From Prorocentrum cordatum (taxonomy: Eukaryota; Sar; Dinophyceae; Prorocentrales; Prorocentraceae), in contig CAUYUJ010007224.1 in assembly GCA_963575745.1 (NCBI GenBank), positions 290,001-354,000 on the forward strand: a stretch of 64,000 nt of DNA, given 5' to 3'. The translations under genes were made by a program, and so were the position numbers. The notes under the pieces were generated by a model. It saw only the letters and a program-made list of their open reading frames with translations, did no database searches and was not told the origin of the DNA. This document shows positions 53,001 to 63,300 of this stretch, one piece after another; within the stretch, counting starts at the first letter, position 1; every line of letters begins with the position of its first letter.

Positions 53001-55202
53001 TCACCATCCCGCGGATCAGGAAGCCAACGGTCTTCACAACGCGGGGGGTTTCGCTACGCAAGCGATTCACGACAGGGACGTGACAACCGACGCCAATACG
53101 ACCGATCCCGTTCCACATCCAGGAGGTCCCAAGACTCTCGCAGCCAATCGAGAAGTCGTTACGACAGATCTTCGAGATCTACCTCCCGAGGACGAGACAA
53201 TCGTGGCGGCGGACGTGGCAGTCCACGCGGCCGTGATCGATCATATGGCAGTGACAAAGGACGTGGCAAGCGGTATCCGAGCCGCGGATCGTCCCGTGGT
53301 TCACCCAACACTAGAGCACGTTCTCCTGCCAACTTTAGACATTCACGCCGTTCAGACCGCAGCTACGTCATCCGCGACAAGACCCTCATGGCCAACACCA
53401 AGGCCACAACGACATCTACCAAGATACGTCGTCGGATACGCTTCGACGTACGCAACGTGGACTACTATTTCCATACCATATCTGGCAGAGCCAGACTGGA
53501 CAGGTGGAAAGAGCTGCCGAATGAGGGTGACATCGTCAAAGTACCAGATCCATTACCACAAAAATGGTGGGATGATAGTGCAGAGGCCTTACGAGAATGT
53601 CAAAAAGAGGCACAACTATGGTACGACGAACTGTACGACTACCGACACAACAAAGAGTCGGTGGCCACACCAACTGCGATCCGAAAGCATGACGACACTG
53701 TCAAGCAGTCATCAAAGACTGCCCAGACGACAACAACGACAAAGCAAGTCGACACTCCACGCTCGACTGCAGCATTGACAAGGTCTTGGGTTCTTGACAG
53801 TGGTTCTGCCCATCATATTCAGGGAAAACATGAACTTACGCAGACCGAGTCGGATCGCATATCTATTCGCGAAGAGCATATTCTGGAAACTGCAAATGGT
53901 GATCGTACCGTCAACGAGCACTACGACATACGGCTACCCGAAGTTGGACTGCATAGTTCAGCCCTTGCTTTACCAGACTGCCCATCATTACTATCAGTTG
54001 GAAAATTGATCGAGGTTGATGGCTTTCGACAGCTTTGGGATCCTGAGCTGGGCTACATGCTTCAGGATCCGGGGGGCCAATGGTATAATATTCCAGTCAA
54101 CAATCGAGTGCCAGAGTTACGACTTGACGACTTAACACGGATACCACCACCACGTTTATGCACTTCGTCAGCACCCCGCCGTCGTCAGCGAAAGCGTTCA
54201 TCCGCCCGCTGTAACGACACTTGTTGGTGCTGCAAAACTTCAGAGCAACCAACCACTGCAGACGAGCTACGACCCCACATAGGGACCTGCCCCAAGAGAC
54301 CACATGTCGGAGAGGGAGGAGGAGCACGGACCATCACGGTCGAAGAACCTCCCGACACAAGACCAGACGAGACCAACGTGGACACGACCACCGACTCGCC
54401 TACGTCTCAGATGCAGTGTTCTCCTCCACAATGCGGGGGGTTCGATATAGCTCAAGCAGACAACGACATACCGACAGAGACACCCACACGAACGCATCCA
54501 GACAACGATCGAGTTCTGCCCAACAGACAAAAGAAACCGATCGACCCGATGCATTACATGACTCACAGCCCAAAACATCCCGACTGTGAGATCTGTTCTC
54601 GTACGATGGCACAGAATGCCCCGTGTAGACGACAGCACAAACCACATCCACCGGCAGACCCCACCGAAGAGGATAACGCCTACGAAGCTTTTGTCCCGAA
54701 GAAGTTCGGTGAAGCTCTAACTGCTGACCATATCGTACTGGCCAAAGACGATGCCGCGGACAAACATGGCGACAAATATGCACTTGTTGTCCTTGACAGA
54801 TACACTGGCATCTTCATGGCCTACCCAGCGCTACACAAAGACGCAGCTACTACAAAGGCATCCTTTCAACAGTTCATCGCCGCGAACGATGAGGTGAAGC
54901 ATATCTACACAGACAATTCTGGAGAGCTTCAGAAAGCTTGCCGCCAATTGGGATGGAGACACGACACGAGTACGCCACATCGTCCACAGACAAATGGATT
55001 GATTGAGCGGGTTGTCAAAATTGTCATCCTTGGTACCAGAGCTGTGTTACATATGTCTGGTCTGGGACACGAATGGTGGAAAGAGGCCATGCAAGCCTTT
55101 TGCTGTGGACACAACTTTGTGCATACATCCACGGGCGTTGCTGCCCTCAAAGAGGAGCATGCAGAAAAGACAGCTCATGAAATAAGACAGCTCATGAAAT
55201 AA
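50067..55202 (+). CDS. Copia-like gag-protease-integrase polyprotein, truncated by frameshift
   Basis: Counting residues from 49,908, where the frame is already open (in-frame ATG at 50,067, MEPLRRMRRKGS, is the likelier start). A coiled-coil-like region spans about 264-614 and a capsid-like helical region about 684-891. Three CCCH zinc fingers follow (about 906-924, then two between 963 and 1008; spacings Cx7Cx5Cx3H, Cx8Cx5Cx3H, Cx7Cx5Cx3H), then an Arg/Ser-rich stretch to about 1157. The protease motif WVLDSGSAHH is at about 1294. The integrase zinc region (H..H, CEIC) is near 1550, and the integrase core has D1607, D1669 and E1700. Retroelement gag normally carries CCHC knuckles, so CCCH fingers plus an RS region are unusual. 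The frame ends early at TAA 55,200 because of a 17-bp duplication. Confidence 0.85.
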   Translation: MEPLRRMRRKGSIGASRPSSPMARRLGDELESISADCVGVPDTPPPSSRGPEARLAAELRRSAARGGTGEGVGTGRKEFHTPTFDPPSPSPSGAIPTASGESLTGLDTPGRFRANRRWTSGAGTPSPATVPVAEHVATFEELSRPVSAQPQTRYPKVSSDETSHTHGPSRSSSARNRRGAPGPCGESRSSPRTASQRPCTPRDRGHREADAPHLSISDDQLAETSAAGDIAELRDQVETFVSSQYSGLLQSVQTNATDTAAIRRDLDGALGIIDSRIAEDRRIIGELQYQVDREVSHSGERTAMVENLRNYLAQMEQQLVIVRDTGISAVRILHDEIHDQLRNRPTPTEATDLGDVQSQINDLRSYLDHTTATLRTEAHTNSSNLIDMLQRTERVITQRLDATNAVVQPLANRISDIEQRFPGVQDALAELRVGRAQTDQLDSPPTVYDFARLTDRLQEVEKAADHTQLELSQVIHERDTEKVRVESYLARLESEVEAQSARLRACEHRLDRYSQRSRDTDEYTRQKVGQIQEDMTSWTNQLIDHTNDTNIHLRPAADPHRPTAVSAEAPQASAGQQRRTSPGAASAAASAQTRHVSPVRTEPTIDGAPIPSQPASAVSVHTTTPIKESDTVRVPVLPKITQLLEWQQRVRKNFGAASGRPSKAYAFLCVAEQPECTFEDLQDSGDFESIDCKLATALSDILSSDLRYQIRLIETREHKAGRMLKGRQIYWHILQSYKVTDVDDDLHDFERLKELRMRDEDLQRFITDWDALLLECREVPDPKILESLFRTQIRRHAWMKQDMYEYQRMKMSDPNRTYGWLRQRVLDVLEIKQLEKNQNKLRYEHETRSQVNVCVAWKKGNCRNGERCKALHTYSRDWKNNKSSRTSTAGGNPRRSMSTPANHKKPASRPFCFDFAKRNTCTRGDKCNYPHVAQCKDFAQNKCTKGDKCKYAHLAPGAKTPERSPSRPRTSSQDSRGRSPSRGSGSQRSSQRGGFRYASDSRQGRDNRRQYDRSRSTSRRSQDSRSQSRSRYDRSSRSTSRGRDNRGGGRGSPRGRDRSYGSDKGRGKRYPSRGSSRGSPNTRARSPANFRHSRRSDRSYVIRDKTLMANTKATTTSTKIRRRIRFDVRNVDYYFHTISGRARLDRWKELPNEGDIVKVPDPLPQKWWDDSAEALRECQKEAQLWYDELYDYRHNKESVATPTAIRKHDDTVKQSSKTAQTTTTTKQVDTPRSTAALTRSWVLDSGSAHHIQGKHELTQTESDRISIREEHILETANGDRTVNEHYDIRLPEVGLHSSALALPDCPSLLSVGKLIEVDGFRQLWDPELGYMLQDPGGQWYNIPVNNRVPELRLDDLTRIPPPRLCTSSAPRRRQRKRSSARCNDTCWCCKTSEQPTTADELRPHIGTCPKRPHVGEGGGARTITVEEPPDTRPDETNVDTTTDSPTSQMQCSPPQCGGFDIAQADNDIPTETPTRTHPDNDRVLPNRQKKPIDPMHYMTHSPKHPDCEICSRTMAQNAPCRRQHKPHPPADPTEEDNAYEAFVPKKFGEALTADHIVLAKDDAADKHGDKYALVVLDRYTGIFMAYPALHKDAATTKASFQQFIAANDEVKHIYTDNSGELQKACRQLGWRHDTSTPHRPQTNGLIERVVKIVILGTRAVLHMSGLGHEWWKEAMQAFCCGHNFVHTSTGVAALKEEHAEKTAHEIRQLMK
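55167..55200 (+). repeat. 17-bp tandem duplication that breaks the integrase frame
   Basis: The 17 bases at 55,167-55,183 (AAGACAGCTCATGAAAT) are repeated exactly at 55,184-55,200. Seventeen is not a multiple of three, so the polyprotein frame runs into TAA at 55,200. The frame starting in the second copy continues openly to 55,918. Confidence 0.95.
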
Positions 55203-55918
55203 GATTTGGCGAAAGCTTTCCTGGGCACTGCATACCATTCGGTGCTCGGATATTTTGGAAATGCCTCAACCCCGAGATTAACAACGAGACTGCAAAATTT
55301 AAAGAAAACGCTCGGGAAGGGTTATTCATGGGATACCACTTACACTCTGGTGGACGATGGTCAGGTGACTACCTTGTTTTGGACACGGCTACATACGCCA
55401 AGAATCCTGATGGTGATCTGTGTCATGTGCACAGAGTCAAAGACATCATCATTCCTGATGGCAAGTTCACCTACCCCGTGAAAGATGGTACTCTGCGACA
55501 TCCTAACCCTGAGGCACACGACGAGGTGAAGGCATCTACTTCTCGCCCCTTGGGTGACAAGCCAATGCCTGATCCTCCACTTTCTTACCCTAAGGAATGG
55601 GATGATCCGTCCATGATGACAACGGAAGATAACGCTATTGATATCCAGACATCGGCTTCCGAAGTTGCTGCACCAGCGCCGGAGCCAGACTATTGGGAAC
55701 AGCGTGGATATTGCGTCATCAGACACATTCGTACCCCAAGAAAGAAACTATTCATTCCAACGGACGACGTCATGAATATACCAGTACCTGTTGACCAACT
55801 CGACGTGACACGAGATTTCAAAACGACTTCTACTTTCGAGGGCGAAAGTAACTTCCGAGATGTTTGGGATGGTGTTAGCGCCAACGACTCGATATATCCA
55901 AAACTTGCTGTGGAGTGA
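55184..55918 (+). pseudogene. Shifted remainder of the polyprotein (post-integrase region)
   Basis: Read from the second copy of the duplication, the frame is open for 244 codons. It includes FMGYHLHSGGRWSGDYLVLD, which resembles the conserved post-integrase region of copia elements. An acidic and Pro-rich tail follows, ending IYPKLAVE and stop. It has lost its own start and would only be made by frameshifting, so I mark it as broken. Confidence 0.8.
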
Positions 55919-57335
55919 CGCCGCCCGTGGGAGGGGCCCGAAGGGAGGCCACCAACACCGACCTCCCCACGATAAGTAGCTGGGGGAGGAGGAAAGGAGG
56001 GGGCTTGGGGGGCAGCCAGAGGGGTGGGGGAGGAGGAAAGGAGGACCCAAGGAGAGCGAGGGAGAGGGCGGAGAAGAAAACGCAAGAAAATGATGACAGA
56101 AGAGCGGCAGCCTCGTGACATCCCTCCTCCTCGCCCTCCTTTTCCTCCTCCTCTACCTCGCCCTCCTCCCCACCATCATCGTTATATTTCCGTTTGGCCC
56201 TCCTCAGTCCTCAGTCCTCCTCCGTGTTCTACCTCCTTTCGCCTCCCGCCGTCGCTGCCCCTCCCTTCCTCTCTTCGCTTCGCGCGAGTCGGGGCGGGGT
56301 CTGGGTCTGGATGTCGCCGCGGCCGCTGGCTCCGGCCCGCGGCCCGCGGCCGCGGGGCCAGCGGGGCAGCCGGGCAGCCAGGCTGCCTCAGTCCTCGCGG
56401 GCGCGGGCGCGAGGCCGCTCGCCGCCCCCGCCCCCCCGGGGGAAGAGGGGGAAGGAAGGAGGAGGAGGAGGAGGAGGAGGAGGAGGAGGAGCAGGAGCTG
56501 AGGAAGGCAGGCAAGAGGAGAAAGAGGAGTAGGAGAAGGAGGATGAGGAGGAGGAAGGGGACGGGGGGGAGGAGAGGAGAGGAGAGGAGGAGGGAGGGAG
56601 GTGATTTTCTCAATCCTGAGACGGGCGGCGAACGTCCGCGTCATAGCGCGGTCATGGGCGCTTGGCCGACCAGGACGCCGACTCTTGCCTCCTGCGATCC
56701 CCCCCCTTCCCTCCTTCTCTCTCTCTCTCTCTCTATCTCGCTTTCGCCCTCCCGTCTTAACTCCTCCCTGACACCGCCATCCCAATCCCCCCTTTTCCTA
56801 ATGCGTTTCCCCGGCCCTCTACGGAGGTGCATGGAGGGGCCAGCGACCTGGTTGGCGCAGAGCGCCCGAATCATGCAATGCGCAGCGCTCTGCTCTGGCA
56901 ACTGGAAGCGAGGCGGCGGCGGGGGCGGACGCAGTGATGATGGGGGGAGGGAGGAGGGGGAGGAGGAGGAGGAGGAGGAGGAAGAAGAGGAGGTGGAGGG
57001 GACGAAAGAGGAGGGGGAGGAAAGGGGAGGAGTCCGGGGAGGAGGATGTGGGATATGAAAAGAAGGAGGAGGCGAAGATGAGGAGGAAGGGGGGGAGGAG
57101 GAGGAGGAGGAGGAGGAGGAGGAGGAGGAGGAGGAGGAGGAGGAGGAGGGGGAGGGGGAGGAGCAGGAAGACGAGGAGGACAAGGAGGAGGAGGAGGAAC
57201 AAGAGGGGGTGGAGGTGAAGGGGAGCGGGCGATCATAATCCCACCAGCTCTCTGGGCGCAGGTGGTTAGGCTAGGGCCCTTCGGGCGGTTCCTTGTCCAA
57301 CCCCTGTTTGCCTTTTTTGCATGTCCAAGAAGAGC
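55919..57335 (+). repeat. GGA-rich region downstream of the element
   Basis: GGA tracts at about 56,455-56,490 and 56,940-57,200, with a pyrimidine-rich patch at 56,110-56,270 and a GC-rich patch around 56,300-56,450. Frames over it are repeat translations; no gene is supported. Confidence 0.75.
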
Positions 57336-57900
57336 CCCACATGACATTTAAGATGACCCAATGCCCCAAGAGACCTCAAGACAGCTCCAAGACAGCTCCA
57401 AGTGGCCGCATAACCGCCCCAGGAGGCCGCCAAGAGGCCAACGTCCTTCGAACGCCAAGGGAGGCAGATAATGCGTTTTGGTTTCTCGCCTGTTCGCTTC
57501 AGATTGCCACCCGAGGCCGCAAGACGGTTCCAAGATAGCCCGAGAAGCACCCGAGAGATACCCAGGAGATGCCCGAGAGCGCCCAAGAGCGCTCCAAGAG
57601 CGCCCCAAGAGCGGCTCAAGAGGCGATCTCTGGCGCCGCCGAGGGTGGACCCGAATTAAAGCCCCCAACTGTTTAATCGACATCGTCCATGATGGCCCCA
57701 TGGCGCCTAGATGGCCCCATGAGGCGCCCAAGAGGTTTCCACGAGGCTCCGAAGAGACCCCCAACAGGCCCCAAGAACCCCCACGTAACACCCAAGACCC
57801 CAAGACGTTCCAAGAGGCCCCCGGGAGCGCCAAGAGGCCCCCGAGACGCTCCAAGAGGCATCCAACAAGCTTCCCAAGAGACACCTGGGGGAGACTCTGT
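57336..57900 (+). repeat. CCCAAGAGGCCC-type degenerate repeat, copy 4
   Basis: Units CCAAGACAGCTCCAAGA, CGCCCAAGAGCG, GGCCCCATGGCG and AGGCCCCCGG recur for about 560 bp. There is no TA repeat in front of this copy. Confidence 0.7.
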
Positions 57901-58713
57901 GAGGCAACTCGCCTGGGCATCGTTTCTGGAAGGGCTGGTGGGGAGACGCGAAGCGTCAAGCATTGGAAAAGCGTGGCGGCGCGCGAGAGGTGAAGAAGGT
58001 CCTTGAAGATGGTGCAGTGCAGGTGCAGGGGCCAGAGCCGGGCAGCGTAAATTCATGGGGGCACGGAGGCCGCTGCCACCTGCCAGCGCGCTCACGTGGC
58101 ACACGAGAGTGCGAGAGCACTGAGGACTGAGCACTGCCCCATCGTCGCAGCTGTCGTAGTCTCACACACCCTCCACCTCATCATAATCCTAGTTATCCTC
58201 CTCACTCCTCCTCCTGCTCGTACCCGCCATTATCATCATCACCACTGATCATCACCACCATCATCGCCATCATACTCCTCGTCGCTCTCATACCATTCCC
58301 ATACCACCATCACGATCAACATCCACATCATCACCATCGTCATCATCATTGAGTCATCGTCATCAGCGTCATCATTATCAACATCACCCTTCTCACGGGA
58401 GCCTTCGGCCCGACCATCCAGGGCATCGCCTTGGCCCTCGACCGAGCAGCTGGCGCGCACTGGGGACTCTTCACAGCGAGCTGTTGCCGCCAAAAAACAA
58501 TGTCGCCGCCAGCTGCCCAGCGGTCGAATGATGCGCTTGCCGTCGTTCGGACGTCCATGTCCCGTGCATTGTTCGGTTTCGTTCGTGTTTTTTTCTCGAT
58601 GGCCCAGGATGGTCTTCGATGGTTCTCGCCAAGAAAAAATGCACACGTCCGAGCGATGCAAAGTCATGTCGGCCCCTAGGCTCGGCGACGTGCTCTGTGT
58701 GCTCTGTGCAGCA
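57901..58713. other. Spacer downstream of gene 5, CAT-rich patch
   Basis: About 58,170-58,390 is rich in CATCAT/ACCATC words on the plus strand. The remainder shows no recognisable gene. Confidence 0.5.
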
Positions 58714-60306
58714 TCACTTAGTCAGGTGCTTGCACGTCGCCTTGAACGCCTTCGTGGTCCCGTCGTCCTTGGACGGGGCCGACGCGGTGCTCAGCTTCCC
58801 GCGGGCAGCCGCGATCACCGAGCCTGTAGTGCTGCCGCACGCCGCAGCGTCGCCCATCCCGGGCTGAGAAGCAGCGGCCGCTGCGGCGCGCAAGCGGCGC
58901 TTCGCCTCGACCTCGTCGGGCGTGGCCGCGCGCCTCAGCCCGAGGGCCGGCCCGGGCGCCGCGCCCGGGGCAGGGCCTGTCTTGGCAGCGTGCCTCACGA
59001 AGGGGATGCAAATCTTGAACTCGTAGTGGCCGACCTGCTCCTCGTGACTTGGCGGCGGCGCGGTGGCTCCAGCCAAGCTTGCGATGAGCTTGTGATCCGC
59101 ATCGGCAACGTTGGGCCCTGGCTCCACCTCTGCCGCCAAAGCGGCGGGGGGCTCGAGCCCCGCGGCCTTCTGCTTCTTGACGGGCGGCTGCGGCTGCTCA
59201 ACCTTCTTCTTCTTCTGCGACTGCTGCTCCTGGTCGTCGCCGGGATTCTCGAAGTCTGACTGGGCGAGGATATCCATGTCGCAGAAAATGATGTTGAGGT
59301 TCGGGGCCAGGAAGGCCGTCTGGACGATGTACAGCACCTGGACGTTGGCCTCCGCAGCCTTCTCAACCACAGTGACCCCCCAGGCGGGCGCGATCATGTC
59401 GCTCGTGTGCGAGTTCACCGAGCTGCCATTCAAGAAGAACTCGATGTTGCCCTGGAACATGGTACAGAGCGGCATGTGGTTGGACCTGCCCCTCACGAAT
59501 GTCACGGGGGCGGCGAACAGGAAATCGCAATCCGCACTCTGCAAGCACGCAGTCTTGGGCTGCTTCTGGCCAGACACATCCAGCATCATCGAGGCGGCGG
59601 GCGAACGCTCCTGGCAATCGAGCTGCAGGGACATGTTGTGCAGCTTCCACACTTGCATGGTGAGCTGCGACTCCAGGAGCTTCAGGGCTGGGGCGGTCAT
59701 CTTCGCGGCCAGTGGATGGCCTGCCGAGAGAGCGTCAACTGGCATGGCGCCGCCGTAGACGTCCGCGAGCGTGATCATACAGGCGGTGCCGTCCTGCGCC
59801 GCGGCTCCAGCGGCAGCAGTCGCAACCGCATGCGCCGCGTGGCCGGGGCTCTCCCGGATGCTCCCCTCCCGCTTCAACTTCCTGGTGTTCGGGGCCAAGC
59901 CCAACAGCGACGAGATCTTACCTCCCCCGACTCCGCCCTTCAAAAGCACATCCCAGAAGGCAGTCCACTCGCTCGGGCCCCTCTGAAGCGCATCGGCTCC
60001 GCAAACTTCTGCTGTGTCTTTGTCCGACAGCTTAGCCAGAAACCCGTGCACAGTCGAGGCGTGGATGGCCGCCGCATCGTGGTCGGCGTTGGCTGCGAAC
60101 TCCACGATGGGCTTCGAAACGATGGCGTCCTTCATCAGGCAAATCGTGAGCTCGCCGCGGAAGTGCAACAACTTCACCAAGTCAGTCGCGCCAGCCTTGC
60201 ACAGACTGTCGAACGGCGTCGGCATCTCACATGTGTCGTTCACGTGGGCGAAGACGTTCACGATCATGTCCATGCAGGACACTGTGAACACACCCAAGCT
60301 GTTCAC
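58714..60306 (-). CDS. Gene 5 exon 3
   Basis: Begins AGCAG|GTGAAC (VNSLGVFTVSCMDMIVNVFA onwards), 530 residues with no frame break, ending KAFKATCKHLTK and TGA at 58,716-58,714. Contains a basic nuclear-signal-like cluster and an Ala/Gly-rich tail. It is one of the clearest coding stretches on the minus strand. Confidence 0.75.
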   Translation of the reverse strand: MNSLGVFTVSCMDMIVNVFAHVNDTCEMPTPFDSLCKAGATDLVKLLHFRGELTICLMKDAIVSKPIVEFAANADHDAAAIHASTVHGFLAKLSDKDTAEVCGADALQRGPSEWTAFWDVLLKGGVGGGKISSLLGLAPNTRKLKREGSIRESPGHAAHAVATAAAGAAAQDGTACMITLADVYGGAMPVDALSAGHPLAAKMTAPALKLLESQLTMQVWKLHNMSLQLDCQERSPAASMMLDVSGQKQPKTACLQSADCDFLFAAPVTFVRGRSNHMPLCTMFQGNIEFFLNGSSVNSHTSDMIAPAWGVTVVEKAAEANVQVLYIVQTAFLAPNLNIIFCDMDILAQSDFENPGDDQEQQSQKKKKVEQPQPPVKKQKAAGLEPPAALAAEVEPGPNVADADHKLIASLAGATAPPPSHEEQVGHYEFKICIPFVRHAAKTGPAPGAAPGPALGLRRAATPDEVEAKRRLRAAAAAASQPGMGDAAACGSTTGSVIAAARGKLSTASAPSKDDGTTKAFKATCKHLTK

Positions 60307-63300
60307 CTGCTGGGCGGGAAATGTCCAAACGTCAGCACGCGACAATTTGTCGCGTGCTGACGTTTGGAGATCTCCCAAACGGGCACCGATCCTGAGGCAA
60401 TCACGCGTCCCCCATCGGGGCTCTCTCGGAGCCCGCCGTTTCGTCTTGGTGGGGCCCGGGGGCCCAGGAAGCCCCGGAGGGCCCCGAATCAGACGCCGAC
60501 CCCATGTGGCCCCAGGGGCCATCTTGGAAGGTGCACCCCCTGGGACATTGGGGCTCATGGGCCAATGGGATGCCGAAGAGGCTCCCCAGAGCACCCCGAA
60601 ACAATTGGACCCCAAGGAGAAGCAGAGAAGAACTGCGCGGGCCCTCCCGGGCTCACATGGGGGCGCTATCGGGCCCTTCTAGGGCTGCGCGCAGCTCTCG
60701 AGGTCCTTGCTTTGTGCGACGCCCTACTGGCCTAGGGCCTAGCTGTTCTTCCTCGTCCTCCTCGTCCCCTCGTCCTCCGTCCTGTGCGCCGTGCGGCAGT
60801 CGCTGCGCACATTCGTGCGGTGATTTGCGGTGCTCAGCTTGCCCCGTGACTTGCAATCGTCGCGCGTGGTGCGGTGCGGAGCTTGCCCCGTGATTTGCAG
60901 CGTGGCACGTGGCAGGTGGCTCCCACGTCCTCCTCCTCATCCATCCTCCTCGTCCTCGTCCTCTCGTCCTCGTCATCGTCCTGTCCTCTCCTCCTTCTCC
61001 TTATCCTCCTCCTCCTCCTCCTCCTCCTCCTCCTCCTCCTCCTCCTCATATCCTCCCCCCCCCCCGCCTCCACATCCTCTTCCTCCTCCCTAAGATACGC
61101 GAGCTGCCCCGGGGTCGCCCCAGTCCCGATGTTGGCGACGAACGCCCCCAAGGAGATGTTCGGGCCATCCAGCAACTCCACGACGTCGTTCAGGAGCTTG
61201 GTGTAGAAAGGCTGCAGGTTGACCTTCCTCAAGAGGGCCTTGTTGGCAATGACGAACTCGTTGAGCGCCCGGAACTCGGTGCCGAACTTCTCCTCGATCG
61301 CCTGCTGCATCCTCGTCTGTGGGTCTTCAGCGCCCGTGCTGTCGTTCACCAGCTGCTGGAGGATGGCGTTGGGGCTGGGAATCGAGTCGACTTGCGCGTC
61401 ACCACTGCCATCTTCGGCAACGGCAGCAGCTGGATCCTGAACATCATCGCTCTCGGCCCACAGAACCAGTTTCTCAGAGGACTCTCGGGCGGCCACTTGG
61501 AGGACATTCCGAAGCTGCGACCATGCCAACCAGGTGTTGCTCTTGAAAAACACTTTCTTCATCCAGCAGAACTCCAGGCCGATGCTGATGAGCTCCCCCG
61601 TGATTTTCAGCGCGCCACTCTCGTAGCGCTGCGGGTTCTTGCACGCGTCCGAGACTACAAAGTTCAGGCAGAGCACCAAGTCGTCGGCCCACATCCTCGA
61701 GGGCGCAGCGGCCAACCGAAAGGCGCAGGGAGATGGCGGGCCCCCAGGGCGAGCAAGGCTTGCGGCACGCAAAGCGGACCGCGCCACTGCGCCGCGCTCG
61801 CCCCGAGGCCTCCGCCAACTCCCAAGCGCCCCCGTTGAAGGCATAGTCGCGCCTCTGCCGGGATTCCTGCGTGCCGTCGCACACCAACTCCAGGGCCAGG
61901 GACTCTGGCGGTGAATCGAGCTGCGGCAGGGCGGCGGCGTTGGCCTTGGCTTTTGGTTTCGCCTTAACCTTCGCCTTCGCCTTCGCCTTCGCCGCCGCCC
62001 TCTTGAATACAGCGTTCTCGGCATCCATGGGGCAGGCAAGCATCTGGATCCTCTCCACCACCTCAGACCCGCCCTTGTCGAAGACCCAGGGGATCCTGCG
62101 CTGCGAGCTTGACGGGCGAGTCGGCACCGCGAACTTGATCGCCTCGCCCACGAGGGCCCTCAGGTCGAGCGCTGACATGTACCCCTGGAACTTCTGGATG
62201 ATGAAGGTCGCGATGGTATTCATGTTGCCGACGACGATGCTCTGAGAGAGGCGCACGTTCATGAAATCGACGTGCTTCTCCGCCCACTGGAAATGGTCCT
62301 CGAGAACTCCAATCTTGTGGAGCTTGTTGCGCAACGTCTTGGCCGCGTCGAACTGCGACCACGACGAGAACTTGTCGCCGTAGCGATCTTTGATGTGGCT
62401 CCAATATACCTGCTCGTAGTTGCCAGAGCGCGCAGTGATCTTGGTCGGTCCCTGGTTGCTGGCGTGGAAGCTTGCCTGCGTAGGCGCAGGACTCGAACTG
62501 CGGTGGGGGGTCGGCCCAGGTTGGAAATGGCCCCATCAGCTCCATGCCCAACGCTACCCCGAAACTTGCCCGAACTGGGCCGACAAAAACCTGCACCCCA
62601 GGACTCAGGACGGCCCTCGGACCATGACCCCGGGAGCCGAAATGGGCGAGTGAACCTCATCTTGCCCCAACCCCCAAACCTTTACCCTTACCTACGCACG
62701 AATGGCCCAGACCCAACCCAAGCCGACCCCACCCCTGCAACCAGTCCGTCCCTGCGCCTCCATCTCTGGAACTTCCTTCAAGCACTCGACGTACGAGTAG
62801 GTGCTGCCGCGCTGGAAGACCTGCGCGTTGTGGTAGTCGCGGAGCCACGCCCGCAACCACTTGGGCATCTTACAAGTGAACCTACGTGCCATCAGCCCAT
62901 TCGCTAGGGTCAGCTTCACCTGCTCGTTCTCGGGCTCCTTCTCTGCCAAGGCGTAGACGGCGTCGGACCTCCCCCCGAAAGTCAGCGCATGGTACGGCGG
63001 CGTCTCTCCTTCCGAGCAACAGAGCCAAGCTTCTCCCGCGACGCCTGGCACGAGGCCGCGGGACGATATGCTGGCCATCAGCTCCTCCTTGACCGAATGC
63101 TGGTTGCGCTGGTTGCACTCGTCGCGAAAGATCATCCTGAGACCCTTCTCGTCGAAGAACGGCACAAAAAAGGGCGAGGGTTTGAGCTCGTAGATGTCGA
63201 AGACCTTCTTGAGCCTGAGGAGCCCGCTCTCGCTGCCGAGGACGGACACCACGTCCTGGCCCATGGCGTTGCTGAAGAAAGCCTTCAGCAAGTCCTGCGG

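Larger units (their letters stand above)
49867..55918 (+). mobile_element. Copia-like retroelement, gag-protease-integrase, no RT seen
   Basis: A lower-GC island of about 6 kb carrying one long polyprotein frame and its shifted continuation. Domain order gag, protease, integrase, post-integrase is that of Ty1/copia (Pseudoviridae-type) elements, in which integrase precedes reverse transcriptase. The frame ends with a stop at 55,916 right after the post-integrase region. A GGA-rich tract follows, with no reverse transcriptase or RNase H motif. No LTR pair was found. Either this is a 3'-truncated copy or a family that lacks RT. The 5' border is approximate. Confidence 0.8.
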
